From Pseudomonadota bacterium (GTDB lineage Bacteria; Bdellovibrionota_B; Oligoflexia; Oligoflexales; Bin106), in assembly GCA_026710525.1 (NCBI GenBank), contig JAPOQT010000041.1, forward strand, positions 1 through 6,189: 6,189 nt of DNA, given 5' to 3'. The position numbers and the translations under genes were made by a program. Numbering within the stretch: position 1 is the stretch's first letter; each line of letters opens with the position of its first letter. The notes under the pieces were generated by a model. That model was not told the origin of the DNA and did no database searches. It was given only the letters and a program-made list of their open reading frames with translations. Positions 1 through 6,189 of the stretch are shown in pieces.

Positions 1-45
1 CTCTTTATGATGGATTCATCCATCTCATTACGCATTTGAGTACAC

Positions 46-234
46 TTATATCCGACACTTCGGCGAAAGAAGCAACGCTCTCCTAATCAGGGCTTCAATA
101 AACCATGATGACAATAATAAATGTTTGATAATGCTATCGCTGTAAAGATCAAAGGGAGCAATTTTTTGTCGAAATTCCATAATATTACCCACAATCTGCT
201 GAACTTCTTTTTTGCTCATTTTTGCTTGGAACAT
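46..234 (-). CDS. Small hypothetical protein (62 aa), unrecognised
   Basis: I do not recognise this protein. It begins MFQAKMSKKEVQQIVGNIME, is mildly basic, and has a central stretch (IIKHLLLSSWFIEALI, about residues 35-50) that could be an amphipathic or weakly hydrophobic helix rather than a clear membrane span. No Shine-Dalgarno is visible before ATG 234 or before the second in-frame ATG at 219. On the minus strand, a GATAAT hexamer (246-251) lies 18 bases from TTGTTT (270-275), which could be a promoter giving a very short leader. After the stop at 46-48, another minus-strand frame stays open to the window edge, so the ORF could be the broken 5' part of a longer gene. It is close to the size expected by chance in AT-rich DNA, so its reality is uncertain. 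Confidence 0.35.
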   Translation of the reverse strand: MFQAKMSKKEVQQIVGNIMEFRQKIAPFDLYSDSIIKHLLLSSWFIEALIRRALLLSPKCRI

Positions 235-239
235 AAAAT

Positions 240-275
240 ATTATCATTATCTGAGTAAATAAATAAATTAAACAA
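240..275 (-). promoter_or_regulatory. Possible minus-strand promoter
   Basis: Reading the minus strand, TTGTTT (270-275) is followed after 18 bases by GATAAT (246-251), and a second GATAAT directly follows it (240-245). The -10 match is good and the -35 match is poor. Transcription would start only a few bases before ATG 234, or about 20 bases before ATG 219. The region is so AT-rich that such matches arise easily by chance. Confidence 0.2.
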
Positions 276-296
276 AGTAAAACACACGAGCGCCAT

Positions 297-395
297 ATGA
301 ATAAAATAATATATATTTTTAATACTATATCAATAGAAAAATTTAATATGAATCAAAATTTTTCTAAATATCATGATTTATCTCTTATAGGTTAA
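297..395 (+). CDS. Possible 32-aa small ORF ending in a stem-loop
   Basis: ATG at 297 opens a 32-codon frame starting MNKIIYIFNTISIEKF and ending with TAA at 393-395. A GAG (288-290) sits 6 bases before the ATG as a weak ribosome binding site. The stop codon overlaps the start of the right arm of the stem-loop at 376-404, whose T tract ends at 413. Start, stop and terminator could therefore form one very short transcription unit. The codons are strongly AT-biased and the product resembles nothing I know. It could be a leader peptide, a small membrane-active peptide, or chance. Confidence 0.2.
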   Translation: MNKIIYIFNTISIEKFNMNQNFSKYHDLSLIG

Positions 396-413
396 GAGAT
401 AAATAGGTTTTTT
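376..413 (+). terminator. Stem-loop plus T tract, likely rho-independent terminator
   Basis: ATTTATCTCTTA (376-387) pairs perfectly with TAAGAGATAAAT (393-404) around a 5-base loop (TAGGT). After AGG comes a run of six T (408-413). This geometry is that of an intrinsic terminator on the plus strand, although the stem has few G-C pairs and would be weak. There is no comparable T tract on the other side, so it would not act well on the minus strand. The only candidate upstream plus-strand transcript is the small ORF at 297-395. A role as an operator (a long perfect inverted repeat) is an alternative. Confidence 0.5.
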
Positions 414-611
414 ACTGCTCATCATTTTATTATTTATGATGAAAACTGACTGGCAGAGTTGACGAGGAAATTTATATCGCAGCAAACTTACAGCCAATAT
501 AGCTGATTTAAAACATTGTGCTTACCTATGTAAAAGTATGTCACAAAATCACCATATTCATTTTTTCACTATACCGCCAAACTGTTTTTGTGTTACGAAA
601 ATCACGTTCTT
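414..611. other. AT-rich intergenic stretch, no gene supported
   Basis: No convincing coding sequence or RNA gene was found on either strand. A TTGACG hexamer (459-464) resembles a -35 box, but nothing close to TATAAT lies 16-18 bases downstream, so no promoter is called. The promoter for the MACPF-dsbD-sfsA cluster should lie here. The minus-strand ORF running through 541-756 is treated as a shadow of the region upstream of the MACPF gene. Confidence 0.5.
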
Positions 612-615
612 GGAG
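612..615 (+). promoter_or_regulatory. Shine-Dalgarno GGAG before ATG 622
   Basis: GGAG (612-615) lies 6 bases before ATG 622, an ideal spacing. The frame opened by that ATG runs only nine codons before a TAA. However, its first residues (MNRSNKK) are exactly the basic n-region expected for the out-of-frame lipoprotein signal peptide that follows. The site therefore supports 622 as the original start of the MACPF gene. A second, weaker AAGG (641-644) sits 6 bases before ATG 651. Confidence 0.45.
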
Positions 616-621
616 TTTGTC

Positions 622-793
622 ATGAATCGTAGCAATAAAAAAGGTTAAATATGGTTTTTTTCTTGATTTTGATAACTGTCGGGTTTTAGCCGCCATCGGG
701 TCATGTGGTGGCGACCCACTAGTCAAAGGAGACTTCGACTTACCACCGATTGCCACTCATTCGAAAGAATCGCCAAAAGAGAAAAACGCTGGT
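622..793 (+). pseudogene. Frame-disrupted lipoprotein signal peptide and linker of the MACPF gene
   Basis: Three frames read in turn give one coherent N-terminus. From ATG 622 comes MNRSNKK. Shifting at the A6 run (637-642) gives RLNMVFFLILITVGF, which is hydrophobic and stops at TAG 687. Shifting again at the T4 run (684-687) gives LAAIGSCGGDPLVKG and then a linker open without stops into ATG 794. IGSC fits the lipobox rule, and the cysteine would be residue 29 of a restored protein. Basic n-region, h-region, lipobox and a glycine- and charge-rich linker appear in the right order. Each break is a one-base deficit in a homopolymer. This is either a sequencing or assembly error or a genuine loss of the export signal. 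The assignment is my inference. Confidence 0.5.
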
Positions 794-2305
794 ATGTCGA
801 ATAATTTTTCTCATTGTATCACTGGTGATTTACCTTCTGCTGAAGATGCCCCTAGTGTTGGTCATAAACAAAATTACTACGCCCCTGATGGTCAACAAGT
901 CGAGTTCTTCCATCGACGGATCGAAAGCTCCTCGGAACTTCAGGATGTTCTCAAACTTGAGGCTGGATTCTCTTCAACCAACCACCCCTTCACAGGTAAA
1001 ACGGAAGGCGGCTACAATAACCAATTCAATCAAGGCCAGAACGAACGTTATTTTTTCTACAGCATCAAAGTAGAAAACCCGAGGGTGGTGATGAAAAACA
1101 TCAAGCTTTCTAAGGAAGCACTACATTTTCTTAAAACCAGAGGAGAAAAAGCGTTCTTAGAAAGATGCGGTACCGAGGCTGAAATTGGTTACCAATCTGG
1201 TGGCAGTCTGTCGAATGTCATTAGAATGAGTAAAAAGGATGAAAGCTCAAAAGATTCCATCGACAGCTTAATTAAAGCCAGTGGTTTTGGCTTTGATCTT
1301 GGAGGTATGATTTTAACAGGAGATCATGAGGATTCAACCAAGATTCATATTGAAGTATATACCAAGTGGCGAGGAGGTATGGGCGAACATGCGTATACAA
1401 GTATTCAAGATTTAAGAAAAATGAGTGAAAAGTGGCCGGCCACTGTCGCCAAGCATGGGGTGGTACTCAAGACAATTACTATGCCCTTTGAGCCTCTCCT
1501 CAAACACCTCGATGATCCCTACGAGAATATCTTATTTCTCGAAATTGCTCGACTCCGTCATGAGCTCCGTCGTCTTACCAAAATCAAAAACAACCTTCTA
1601 TCTCTCGCCATAAAAAAACCACAGCAAACACAACAAGCCATCTCGGCCCTTGATCACCTCATTATTGCCATCACTAAGCAAATAAGAAAATGTGAAACAA
1701 CAACCCTCATTGAGCGCTGTCAAAATACATCGATGATCCTGAAAGCAAAAAATACGAAGATCAGTATCAACATGACCCATCACAGTTGTGGGGTGAAAAC
1801 TTGGCACACAAAAAAGATCACCGATCTGTCTTGTGGCTATACCAACAAAAAAGTCTGGCGTGATCAACATAGCCCCATTTGCCCAGTTGCATCTTATAAC
1901 ACCGGAGTGCTTTTTAAACGGCAGGTAACTTATAATAAAGAGAAAACCATGGCAGACCTGACGTCAACCTTTGATCCAAAATGTGATGACCCTGGTATCA
2001 AAAAAACAAAGAAACTCATCAAAAAAGAAAAAAAGTATAAAATAAAAGGATTATGCATGCCTGTGAATCCTGAGTGTTTGTCTAATATGATAAGAGAAAT
2101 CTACCATTACACATACGAACTTAGTTGCTACGGCGAAAGTGCTCAATTCGGTATCGCTAGTTTCTCACCATGTCTTATCGAAGTTGTTGAAAAAAAGCCG
2201 AAAACATGCTTGATTCGTACCCAGCCTATGGAGTATAACAAATGCTTAATATCCCTTGATCAGGATCTATCATTAGACCCTCACGATAGGGAGCAAACCA
2301 ACTAA
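794..2305 (+). CDS. MACPF/perforin-like protein with cysteine-rich C-terminus
   Basis: Residues 30-235 read as a MACPF (membrane attack complex/perforin) domain. Seen in order: an SSELQDVLKLEAGFS segment (46-60), FLERCGTEAEIGYQSGG (121-137), which fits the MACPF core F-x-x-x-CG...GG, a serine-rich helix-hairpin region (145-190), then WRGG (192-195), a W-P-x-x-V segment (214-218) and PFEPLL (231-236), as in bacterial members. Proteins of this family oligomerise and form membrane pores, but some bacterial ones have no proven lytic activity. Residues 248-301 are helical and may form a coiled coil. Residues 300-484 hold 12 cysteines, including loosely repeated CGVKTW, CGYTNKKVW and CPVASY units 15-16 residues apart. 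ATG 794 has only a poor ribosome binding site (AAGAG, 12 bases away), and the predicted N-terminus has no signal peptide. The true start is probably upstream (622). dsbD follows 13 bases after the stop. The fold call is from motif reading, without a profile search. Confidence 0.72.
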   Translation: MSNNFSHCITGDLPSAEDAPSVGHKQNYYAPDGQQVEFFHRRIESSSELQDVLKLEAGFSSTNHPFTGKTEGGYNNQFNQGQNERYFFYSIKVENPRVVMKNIKLSKEALHFLKTRGEKAFLERCGTEAEIGYQSGGSLSNVIRMSKKDESSKDSIDSLIKASGFGFDLGGMILTGDHEDSTKIHIEVYTKWRGGMGEHAYTSIQDLRKMSEKWPATVAKHGVVLKTITMPFEPLLKHLDDPYENILFLEIARLRHELRRLTKIKNNLLSLAIKKPQQTQQAISALDHLIIAITKQIRKCETTTLIERCQNTSMILKAKNTKISINMTHHSCGVKTWHTKKITDLSCGYTNKKVWRDQHSPICPVASYNTGVLFKRQVTYNKEKTMADLTSTFDPKCDDPGIKKTKKLIKKEKKYKIKGLCMPVNPECLSNMIREIYHYTYELSCYGESAQFGIASFSPCLIEVVEKKPKTCLIRTQPMEYNKCLISLDQDLSLDPHDREQTN

Positions 2306-2318
2306 CGTAAATAAGATT

Positions 2319-4229
2319 ATGATTCTATCCACATTCCTTGGCAAACAACGATGTGTTTGCATGCTTCATGTTATTGCCTTTTTGTGGCTAGGGAGCTGGG
2401 CATCGATGGCTGTGCTGGCTAGCGACCAAGAACAAGCAGGGCCATCACTCCATGAGCCTTCCCACCCCACTGAAGTCATTAAGTGGGCTATAAGACCAGC
2501 TGCCCTATATCAAAATCGAGTGATGGTCCTGTTAGTTGATCTTAAGACATATGGCGGCTTTAGCTTATACCACGATCAGGTGATTTTTACCCCACCCGCT
2601 GGCACCACCCTACAGGATACTAAGTTGCCTAAAACCAAAGAGCTCCTCGATCCTGTATCAGGCCAATATGTGCCTGTCGTTGATGGTGGCACCTTCGAAC
2701 TCACTTTTACACCCACAGAAACAGCCTGGCAAAAACTGAAAAAATCAGCCACTGATCCTCAGACCTCTCAGGATCACATGATTGGTATAACTTACCTTGG
2801 CTGTTCTCAAGAGCTCTGTTTGTTACCCCATACAGAGTATTTTTCAATCAAACCCTATTTTGTTCCGGAAGATTATCATTTAACCACGACCACACCAAAC
2901 AACGTTAGCAATCAAGCAGACCCAGCCACCATGCTACCTGAAGATCAAGTGCGCGAGCAAAGTCCACTATCTTGGGACCACTTTTTAGCCAACCAAATTC
3001 AGTCATACAGCTCATCATTTTTATGGCTTATTCTCTTAAGTTTTTTGGGAGGGGTGCTCACCAACCTCACCCCTTGTGTTTATCCGATGATTCCTATTAC
3101 CCTAAGGGCTCTGAGTACAGCCACCCAGTCACCACTTAAAGGATCCTTTTATTTTTCACTGGGTATCCTCACCATGTATACCACATTAGGTGTTGTGGCT
3201 GCCCTGAGTGGTTCTCTCCTCGGTAGCTTTGGTGCTTCAAAATCTCTGAATTTCATCCTCGCCTGTTTTCTCCTTTGGATGGCCCTATCTATGCTGGGCT
3301 ATGGTAATTTTAACTTTCTACAAAGATTAGGCTCTGGTCTTGGCCGTAGTGATCATGCCACTAAAAAGGTTTTTTTTATGGGGTTAGGCGCTGGTTTTGT
3401 GGCTGCTCCTTGTACTGGCCCTGTGCTGGCTGGACTGTTAAGTTATGCTTTCTCTCATTTATCCTTATATAGTGCCATCTTGATCTTCAGTGTTTATAGT
3501 TTAGGCTTCGCCACACCCTATCTTTTTTTAGGACCTATTCTCAACAAATTTTCTACCACCATCCGTATGCCGTCGACGATCCTCACCTTAGTCAAAATCA
3601 TTATGGCTGCTGTGATTATGGCTTTAGCTTTTTATTACCTACGTATTCCGTTCTATCAACTCACCACTCAGATCACCCTTGACCAATTCCGTGTGTTAGC
3701 CATCGCTTTTGGCATCATCGGCATTCTGATGATTACTGTCACACTCTGGCAAAAAACACTGCGCTCTCGCACTGTGTTTCATATCGGTCCTACCATCACC
3801 TTAGCTATTGCTTTGTTTGCTGGTAGCCAGATTTTAGGACTCTCAACCAAAAGTCATCTTGCCTGGCAACTCAACCCAGATCATACAGAGGTGATGAAAC
3901 AGGCGGATTCATCACCGATTTTAGTGGCCATGTGGGCTGAATGGTGTACCGCATGCAAAGTCATGGAATCAACGACATTCTCTGACCCTAAGGTAACATC
4001 ACGACTATCAGAGCTTGGGCTAACATTAGTGAAATTTGATGTCACCGTTGTTGATGATCATAGTGAGGAAATACTAGCGGCATTCGGCGTTAAAGGACTG
4101 CCAGCCTATATCATGCTCAAAAGTAAAACTTCTGGCTCTCATGCTACAGACGTAACAACAAAGAATCTCCATGGTCTCTATAAGCCCCAACATTTTCTGA
4201 GAGAACTCAACAGTTTTTACCGTGAGTAG
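2319..4229 (+). CDS. dsbD: Thiol:disulfide interchange protein DsbD
   Basis: DsbD carries electrons from cytoplasmic thioredoxin across the inner membrane to periplasmic DsbC/DsbG and related acceptors. All three parts of the family are present in 636 residues (E. coli is nearer 570). A signal peptide ends probably at AVLA-SDQ (about residue 34). The periplasmic N-terminal domain has the redox pair C162 and C167 in YLGCSQELC. A membrane domain with about eight spans (roughly 231-515) has C253 in TPCVYPM and C365 in APCTGP. The C-terminal periplasmic thioredoxin-like domain (about 530-636) has CTAC at 543-546 in WAEWCTACK. All six catalytic cysteines are kept. ATG 2319 has only a weak ribosome binding site (ATAAG); ATG 2361 (residue 15) is an alternative giving a more usual signal length. 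The gene begins 13 bases after the MACPF stop and ends 15 bases before sfsA, suggesting one operon and possible translational coupling. Confidence 0.93.
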   Translation: MILSTFLGKQRCVCMLHVIAFLWLGSWASMAVLASDQEQAGPSLHEPSHPTEVIKWAIRPAALYQNRVMVLLVDLKTYGGFSLYHDQVIFTPPAGTTLQDTKLPKTKELLDPVSGQYVPVVDGGTFELTFTPTETAWQKLKKSATDPQTSQDHMIGITYLGCSQELCLLPHTEYFSIKPYFVPEDYHLTTTTPNNVSNQADPATMLPEDQVREQSPLSWDHFLANQIQSYSSSFLWLILLSFLGGVLTNLTPCVYPMIPITLRALSTATQSPLKGSFYFSLGILTMYTTLGVVAALSGSLLGSFGASKSLNFILACFLLWMALSMLGYGNFNFLQRLGSGLGRSDHATKKVFFMGLGAGFVAAPCTGPVLAGLLSYAFSHLSLYSAILIFSVYSLGFATPYLFLGPILNKFSTTIRMPSTILTLVKIIMAAVIMALAFYYLRIPFYQLTTQITLDQFRVLAIAFGIIGILMITVTLWQKTLRSRTVFHIGPTITLAIALFAGSQILGLSTKSHLAWQLNPDHTEVMKQADSSPILVAMWAEWCTACKVMESTTFSDPKVTSRLSELGLTLVKFDVTVVDDHSEEILAAFGVKGLPAYIMLKSKTSGSHATDVTTKNLHGLYKPQHFLRELNSFYRE

Positions 4230-4244
4230 TGAGAATAATATTCG

Positions 4245-4997
4245 ATGAAATTTAACAGCCCACTTATTAAAGGCACTCTGAATCAACGAAACAACCGTTT
4301 TGTTTGTGAGGTCACCATCGACTCTGGGGTAACACTAGCCCATGTTCCCAATACAGGTCGAATGACCTCTTGTTACTCCCCTGGTTGTGAGGTTTATCTA
4401 TCTAAAAGTGCCAATCATAACCGCAAGCTCCCTTACACCTGGGAACTCAGTTGTTATCATCATGATCTCATCTGTGTGAACACCCAGATGAGCAACGAGT
4501 TAGTCGCGACCACACTCATGGATAAATCTCCGGTTTTAGCTGAATTCAACGACTACTCATCGATTAAGCGGGAAGTCACCTACAACCATCAAAATAGTGA
4601 CTCAACGACTTCATCATCACCTAAGAGCCGGATTGATATTTATTTATCAAATCATAAGACGAAGCCTAACTGCTATATTGAAATTAAACATGTCACCCTC
4701 TACTGTCATCAGAAACGTTGTGTTATGTTTCCTGATGCTCCCACCACCCGGGGACAGAAGCATCTGAGAGCCTTAATAGATATTGCTCAAACACAACAAG
4801 CAGCTGCCACCATGATGTTTGTTGTTACTCGCAACAGTGGTGATTATTTTACCCCAGCAAGAGATATTGATCCTGAATACGCCGCTCTCTTGACTCAGGC
4901 TCAAGAAGTTGGCGTTAACATTGTGGCGTTTAAGGCAACTGTGGAAGAAAACGGTTTAATTTTATCCAAACAAATACCGGTCGAGCTTAACATTTAA
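4245..4997 (+). CDS. sfsA: SfsA family protein (sugar fermentation stimulation protein homolog)
   Basis: SfsA was named from E. coli, where extra copies affect maltose use. Its biochemical role remains unsettled; the family has an N-terminal OB-like part and a C-terminal PD-(D/E)XK nuclease-like part and has been described as DNA binding. The match is clear: HVPNTGRM and LSKSANHNRKLPYTWEL in the N-terminal part, SRIDIYL with D131, YIEIKHVTL with E146 and K148 forming the D...ExK pattern, and FPDAPTTRGQKHLRALI, one of the most conserved blocks. At 250 residues it is slightly longer than E. coli SfsA (234). A short serine- and threonine-rich insertion at about 116-126 (NSDSTTSSSPK) accounts for part of this. 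The start at 4245 lies 15 bases after dsbD with a weak GAG upstream (4231-4233), fitting expression as part of the dsbD transcript. Confidence 0.95.
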   Translation: MKFNSPLIKGTLNQRNNRFVCEVTIDSGVTLAHVPNTGRMTSCYSPGCEVYLSKSANHNRKLPYTWELSCYHHDLICVNTQMSNELVATTLMDKSPVLAEFNDYSSIKREVTYNHQNSDSTTSSSPKSRIDIYLSNHKTKPNCYIEIKHVTLYCHQKRCVMFPDAPTTRGQKHLRALIDIAQTQQAAATMMFVVTRNSGDYFTPARDIDPEYAALLTQAQEVGVNIVAFKATVEENGLILSKQIPVELNI

Positions 4998-5060
4998 CAT
5001 GATGCTGGATTATTCATTTGTTTTCAGTCATTATCTCCCTGGTTGTGTGATCAATATTGT

Positions 5061-5064
5061 GAGG
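5061..5064 (+). promoter_or_regulatory. Ribosome binding site of dnaG
   Basis: GAGG (5061-5064) lies 7 bases before ATG 5072, and the downstream protein aligns with primases from its first residues, so this fixes the dnaG start. No terminator or clear promoter is visible in the 74-base gap after sfsA, so dnaG may be read through from sfsA. Confidence 0.6.
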
Positions 5065-5071
5065 CGTAGGT

Positions 5072-6189
5072 ATGGCAACCACACTCAAAGAAAAAATCCT
5101 TGATTCTTGTGACCTTCAGGGTCTCATTAGTGATCATGTGAATCTTAAGGCTAGTGGTAACCATCAAGTGGGACTATGTCCTTTTCATCAAGAAAACACT
5201 CCCAGTTTTCATGTTTACTCTGATCATTTTCACTGTTTTGGCTGCCACGCCCATGGCGATGTTATTAGTTTTGTCATGAAGTATCATAAACTTGATTTTG
5301 TTGGTGCATTAAGATGGTTAGCCAAACATGTTGGCCTCGATGATACTGAGCTCACAGCTCGACGCCAGCGTGATCAGGGCACTGTGCGTCAGAGAAAAAA
5401 AACGTCACAAATATTTTCGGAAGCACAGGACTATTTTAGCGCACACCTGTGGCAACAGAAGACTGCTGAATCAAAAGAAGCCTTAGCTTATCTTGAGTCC
5501 CGTGGATTTTCAGAAACATTTTTACGTCACTACGGTTTTGGCTTAGCTCCTGCTGGCAGTGCTAATCTCTATCTTAATTTAATTAAAAAAGGCTATCATC
5601 CATCAGATTTGCTGGCTTGTTCATTGGCGACTCGTCACCCTTCAGGGACCTATGACTTTTTTAGTCGCAGAATTACTCTACCAATTTGGGATCATAAAGG
5701 TCATCTAATTGCGTTTTCAGGCCGATTATTCACAAAAAACTCATCTCACACAGAGCCAAAATATAAAAATTCAAGATACCCTAAAAATCAAATTCTCTAC
5801 GGCTTTCATTTCGCTAAAAAAGCTATTCAAAACAAAAAACGGGCTATCGTCACCGAAGGTTATATGGACACTTTACGATTACACAGCGCTGGATTTTTAG
5901 AGACCGTTGCTTGTCAAGGAACAGCTCTCACTGTGAGTCATATTAAGAGCCTCTCTCATGTGACCTCTAAGGTTATACTACTCTTTGATGGTGACAAAGC
6001 AGGAGAACAGGCGGCGTTTCGAGTGTTACCACTATCTTTTGATTTTCCTCATCTGTCTTTTGAGATAGCTCAACTACCTGTGGGTCATGACCCTGACTCA
6101 TTTCTCAGCAGCCATTCACAGGAAGACCTGGAGGCTATCTTAGCTTCGGCAAAACCCCTATTAAAAGAGCTTATTGCCCATAAAATTGC
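5072..6189 (+). CDS. dnaG: DNA primase DnaG, N-terminal 372 residues (3' end outside window)
   Basis: DnaG makes the short RNA primers for the replication fork and works with the DnaB helicase. The frame is open to the window edge with 372 whole codons; the family is usually about 580-600 residues, so the C-terminal helicase-binding domain is missing only because the window ends. The CHC2 zinc-binding domain is complete: C36 and H39 in CPFHQENTPSF, C55 and C58 in FHCFGC. The catalytic core follows, with DFFSRRITLPIWD and LIAFSGRL in the RNA polymerase-like subdomain. The TOPRIM metal-binding residues are E262 in EGYMD, D306 and D308 in LLFDGDKAG, and D340 and D342 in GHDPDSFL, at almost the same positions as in E. 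coli (265, 309/311, 345/347). Small departures from E. coli are FSGR for FGGR and CQGTALT before the second acidic motif. The upstream gene is sfsA rather than rpsU, the partner in the classical rpsU-dnaG-rpoD operon. Confidence 0.97.
   Translation, partial: MATTLKEKILDSCDLQGLISDHVNLKASGNHQVGLCPFHQENTPSFHVYSDHFHCFGCHAHGDVISFVMKYHKLDFVGALRWLAKHVGLDDTELTARRQRDQGTVRQRKKTSQIFSEAQDYFSAHLWQQKTAESKEALAYLESRGFSETFLRHYGFGLAPAGSANLYLNLIKKGYHPSDLLACSLATRHPSGTYDFFSRRITLPIWDHKGHLIAFSGRLFTKNSSHTEPKYKNSRYPKNQILYGFHFAKKAIQNKKRAIVTEGYMDTLRLHSAGFLETVACQGTALTVSHIKSLSHVTSKVILLFDGDKAGEQAAFRVLPLSFDFPHLSFEIAQLPVGHDPDSFLSSHSQEDLEAILASAKPLLKELIAHKI

Noticed and set aside
637..689. Programmed ribosomal frameshifting as the explanation for the two breaks before the MACPF gene
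   Set aside because: Neither site is a good slippery heptamer in the needed frame (T AAA AAA and C GGG TTT), and two successive events would be required. Base deficits in homopolymers explain it more simply.
541..756. 71-residue minus-strand ORF beginning MAIGGKSKSPLTSG
   Set aside because: It is antisense to the region that reads as the signal peptide and linker of the MACPF gene, has no recognisable similarity and no good ribosome binding site; treated as a shadow.
750..1073. 107-residue plus-strand ORF with a basic start and a hydrophobic stretch (RIIFLIVSLVIYLLLK) that looks like a signal anchor
   Set aside because: It overlaps the MACPF frame, where the same bases give a sensible hydrophilic protein continuous with the conserved domain. 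The hydrophobic look comes from T-rich codons read out of frame, and the rest of the ORF is not protein-like.
1598..1870. 90-residue minus-strand ORF inside the MACPF gene
   Set aside because: It is antisense to the helical and cysteine-rich part of the MACPF protein with no recognisable domain or ribosome binding site.
4999..5071. Possible small gene or hairpin between sfsA and dnaG
   Set aside because: The ATG at 4999 opens a frame that runs into dnaG and stops soon after without a convincing protein, and no stem-loop with a T tract is visible.
5709..5900. 63-residue plus-strand ORF inside dnaG
   Set aside because: It is out of frame with the conserved primase core, which is unambiguous here; a shadow ORF.
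1..6189. Apparent excess of GATC sites
   Set aside because: A hand count of roughly thirty is only modestly above what base composition predicts, and the sites are spread through genes without clustering.
1..6189. tRNA, rRNA, CRISPR arrays, insertion sequences and attachment sites
   Set aside because: I looked for cloverleaf-like sequence, regular direct repeats, transposase motifs and terminal inverted repeats and saw none.

Overview
The window looks like bacterial chromosome from a Gram-negative, Proteobacteria-like organism of moderate to low GC. The evidence is an inner-membrane DsbD with a periplasmic N-terminal domain, an SfsA, and a bacterial primase DnaG. The species cannot be fixed from this sequence. 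The TOPRIM wording of DnaG (CQGTALT, LLFDGDKAG) is not typical of Escherichia, so the order is left open.

Layout: positions 1-235 hold a small unrecognised minus-strand ORF. Positions 235-621 are a very AT-rich stretch with no convincing long gene. It contains a 12-bp perfect stem-loop followed by six T (376-413) and a possible 32-codon ORF whose stop lies inside that stem-loop. From 622 on, everything is on the plus strand: a MACPF/perforin-like gene (open from 794 to 2305), dsbD (2319-4229), sfsA (4245-4997) and the 5' two thirds of dnaG (5072 to the window edge). The first three are 13 and 15 bases apart with no visible terminator, so they are probably co-transcribed. dnaG follows after 74 bases with its own good ribosome binding site.

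The most interesting part is the MACPF gene. The open frame has no export signal, yet its C-terminal third carries 12 cysteines, which suits an exported, disulfide-bonded protein. Just upstream (622-793), spread over three reading frames, lies what reads as a complete lipoprotein signal peptide: an SD (GGAG), ATG, basic n-region, hydrophobic core and the lipobox IGSC. It would join the MACPF frame if one base were added in the A6 run at 637-642 and one in the T4 run at 684-687. Either the assembly has two homopolymer errors, or the gene has recently lost its export signal. If exported, the protein would be a surface or secreted pore-forming-fold lipoprotein of about 561 residues. The adjacent DsbD, which supplies reducing power for disulfide isomerisation in the periplasm, would be a sensible neighbour, though DsbD also serves the cell generally.
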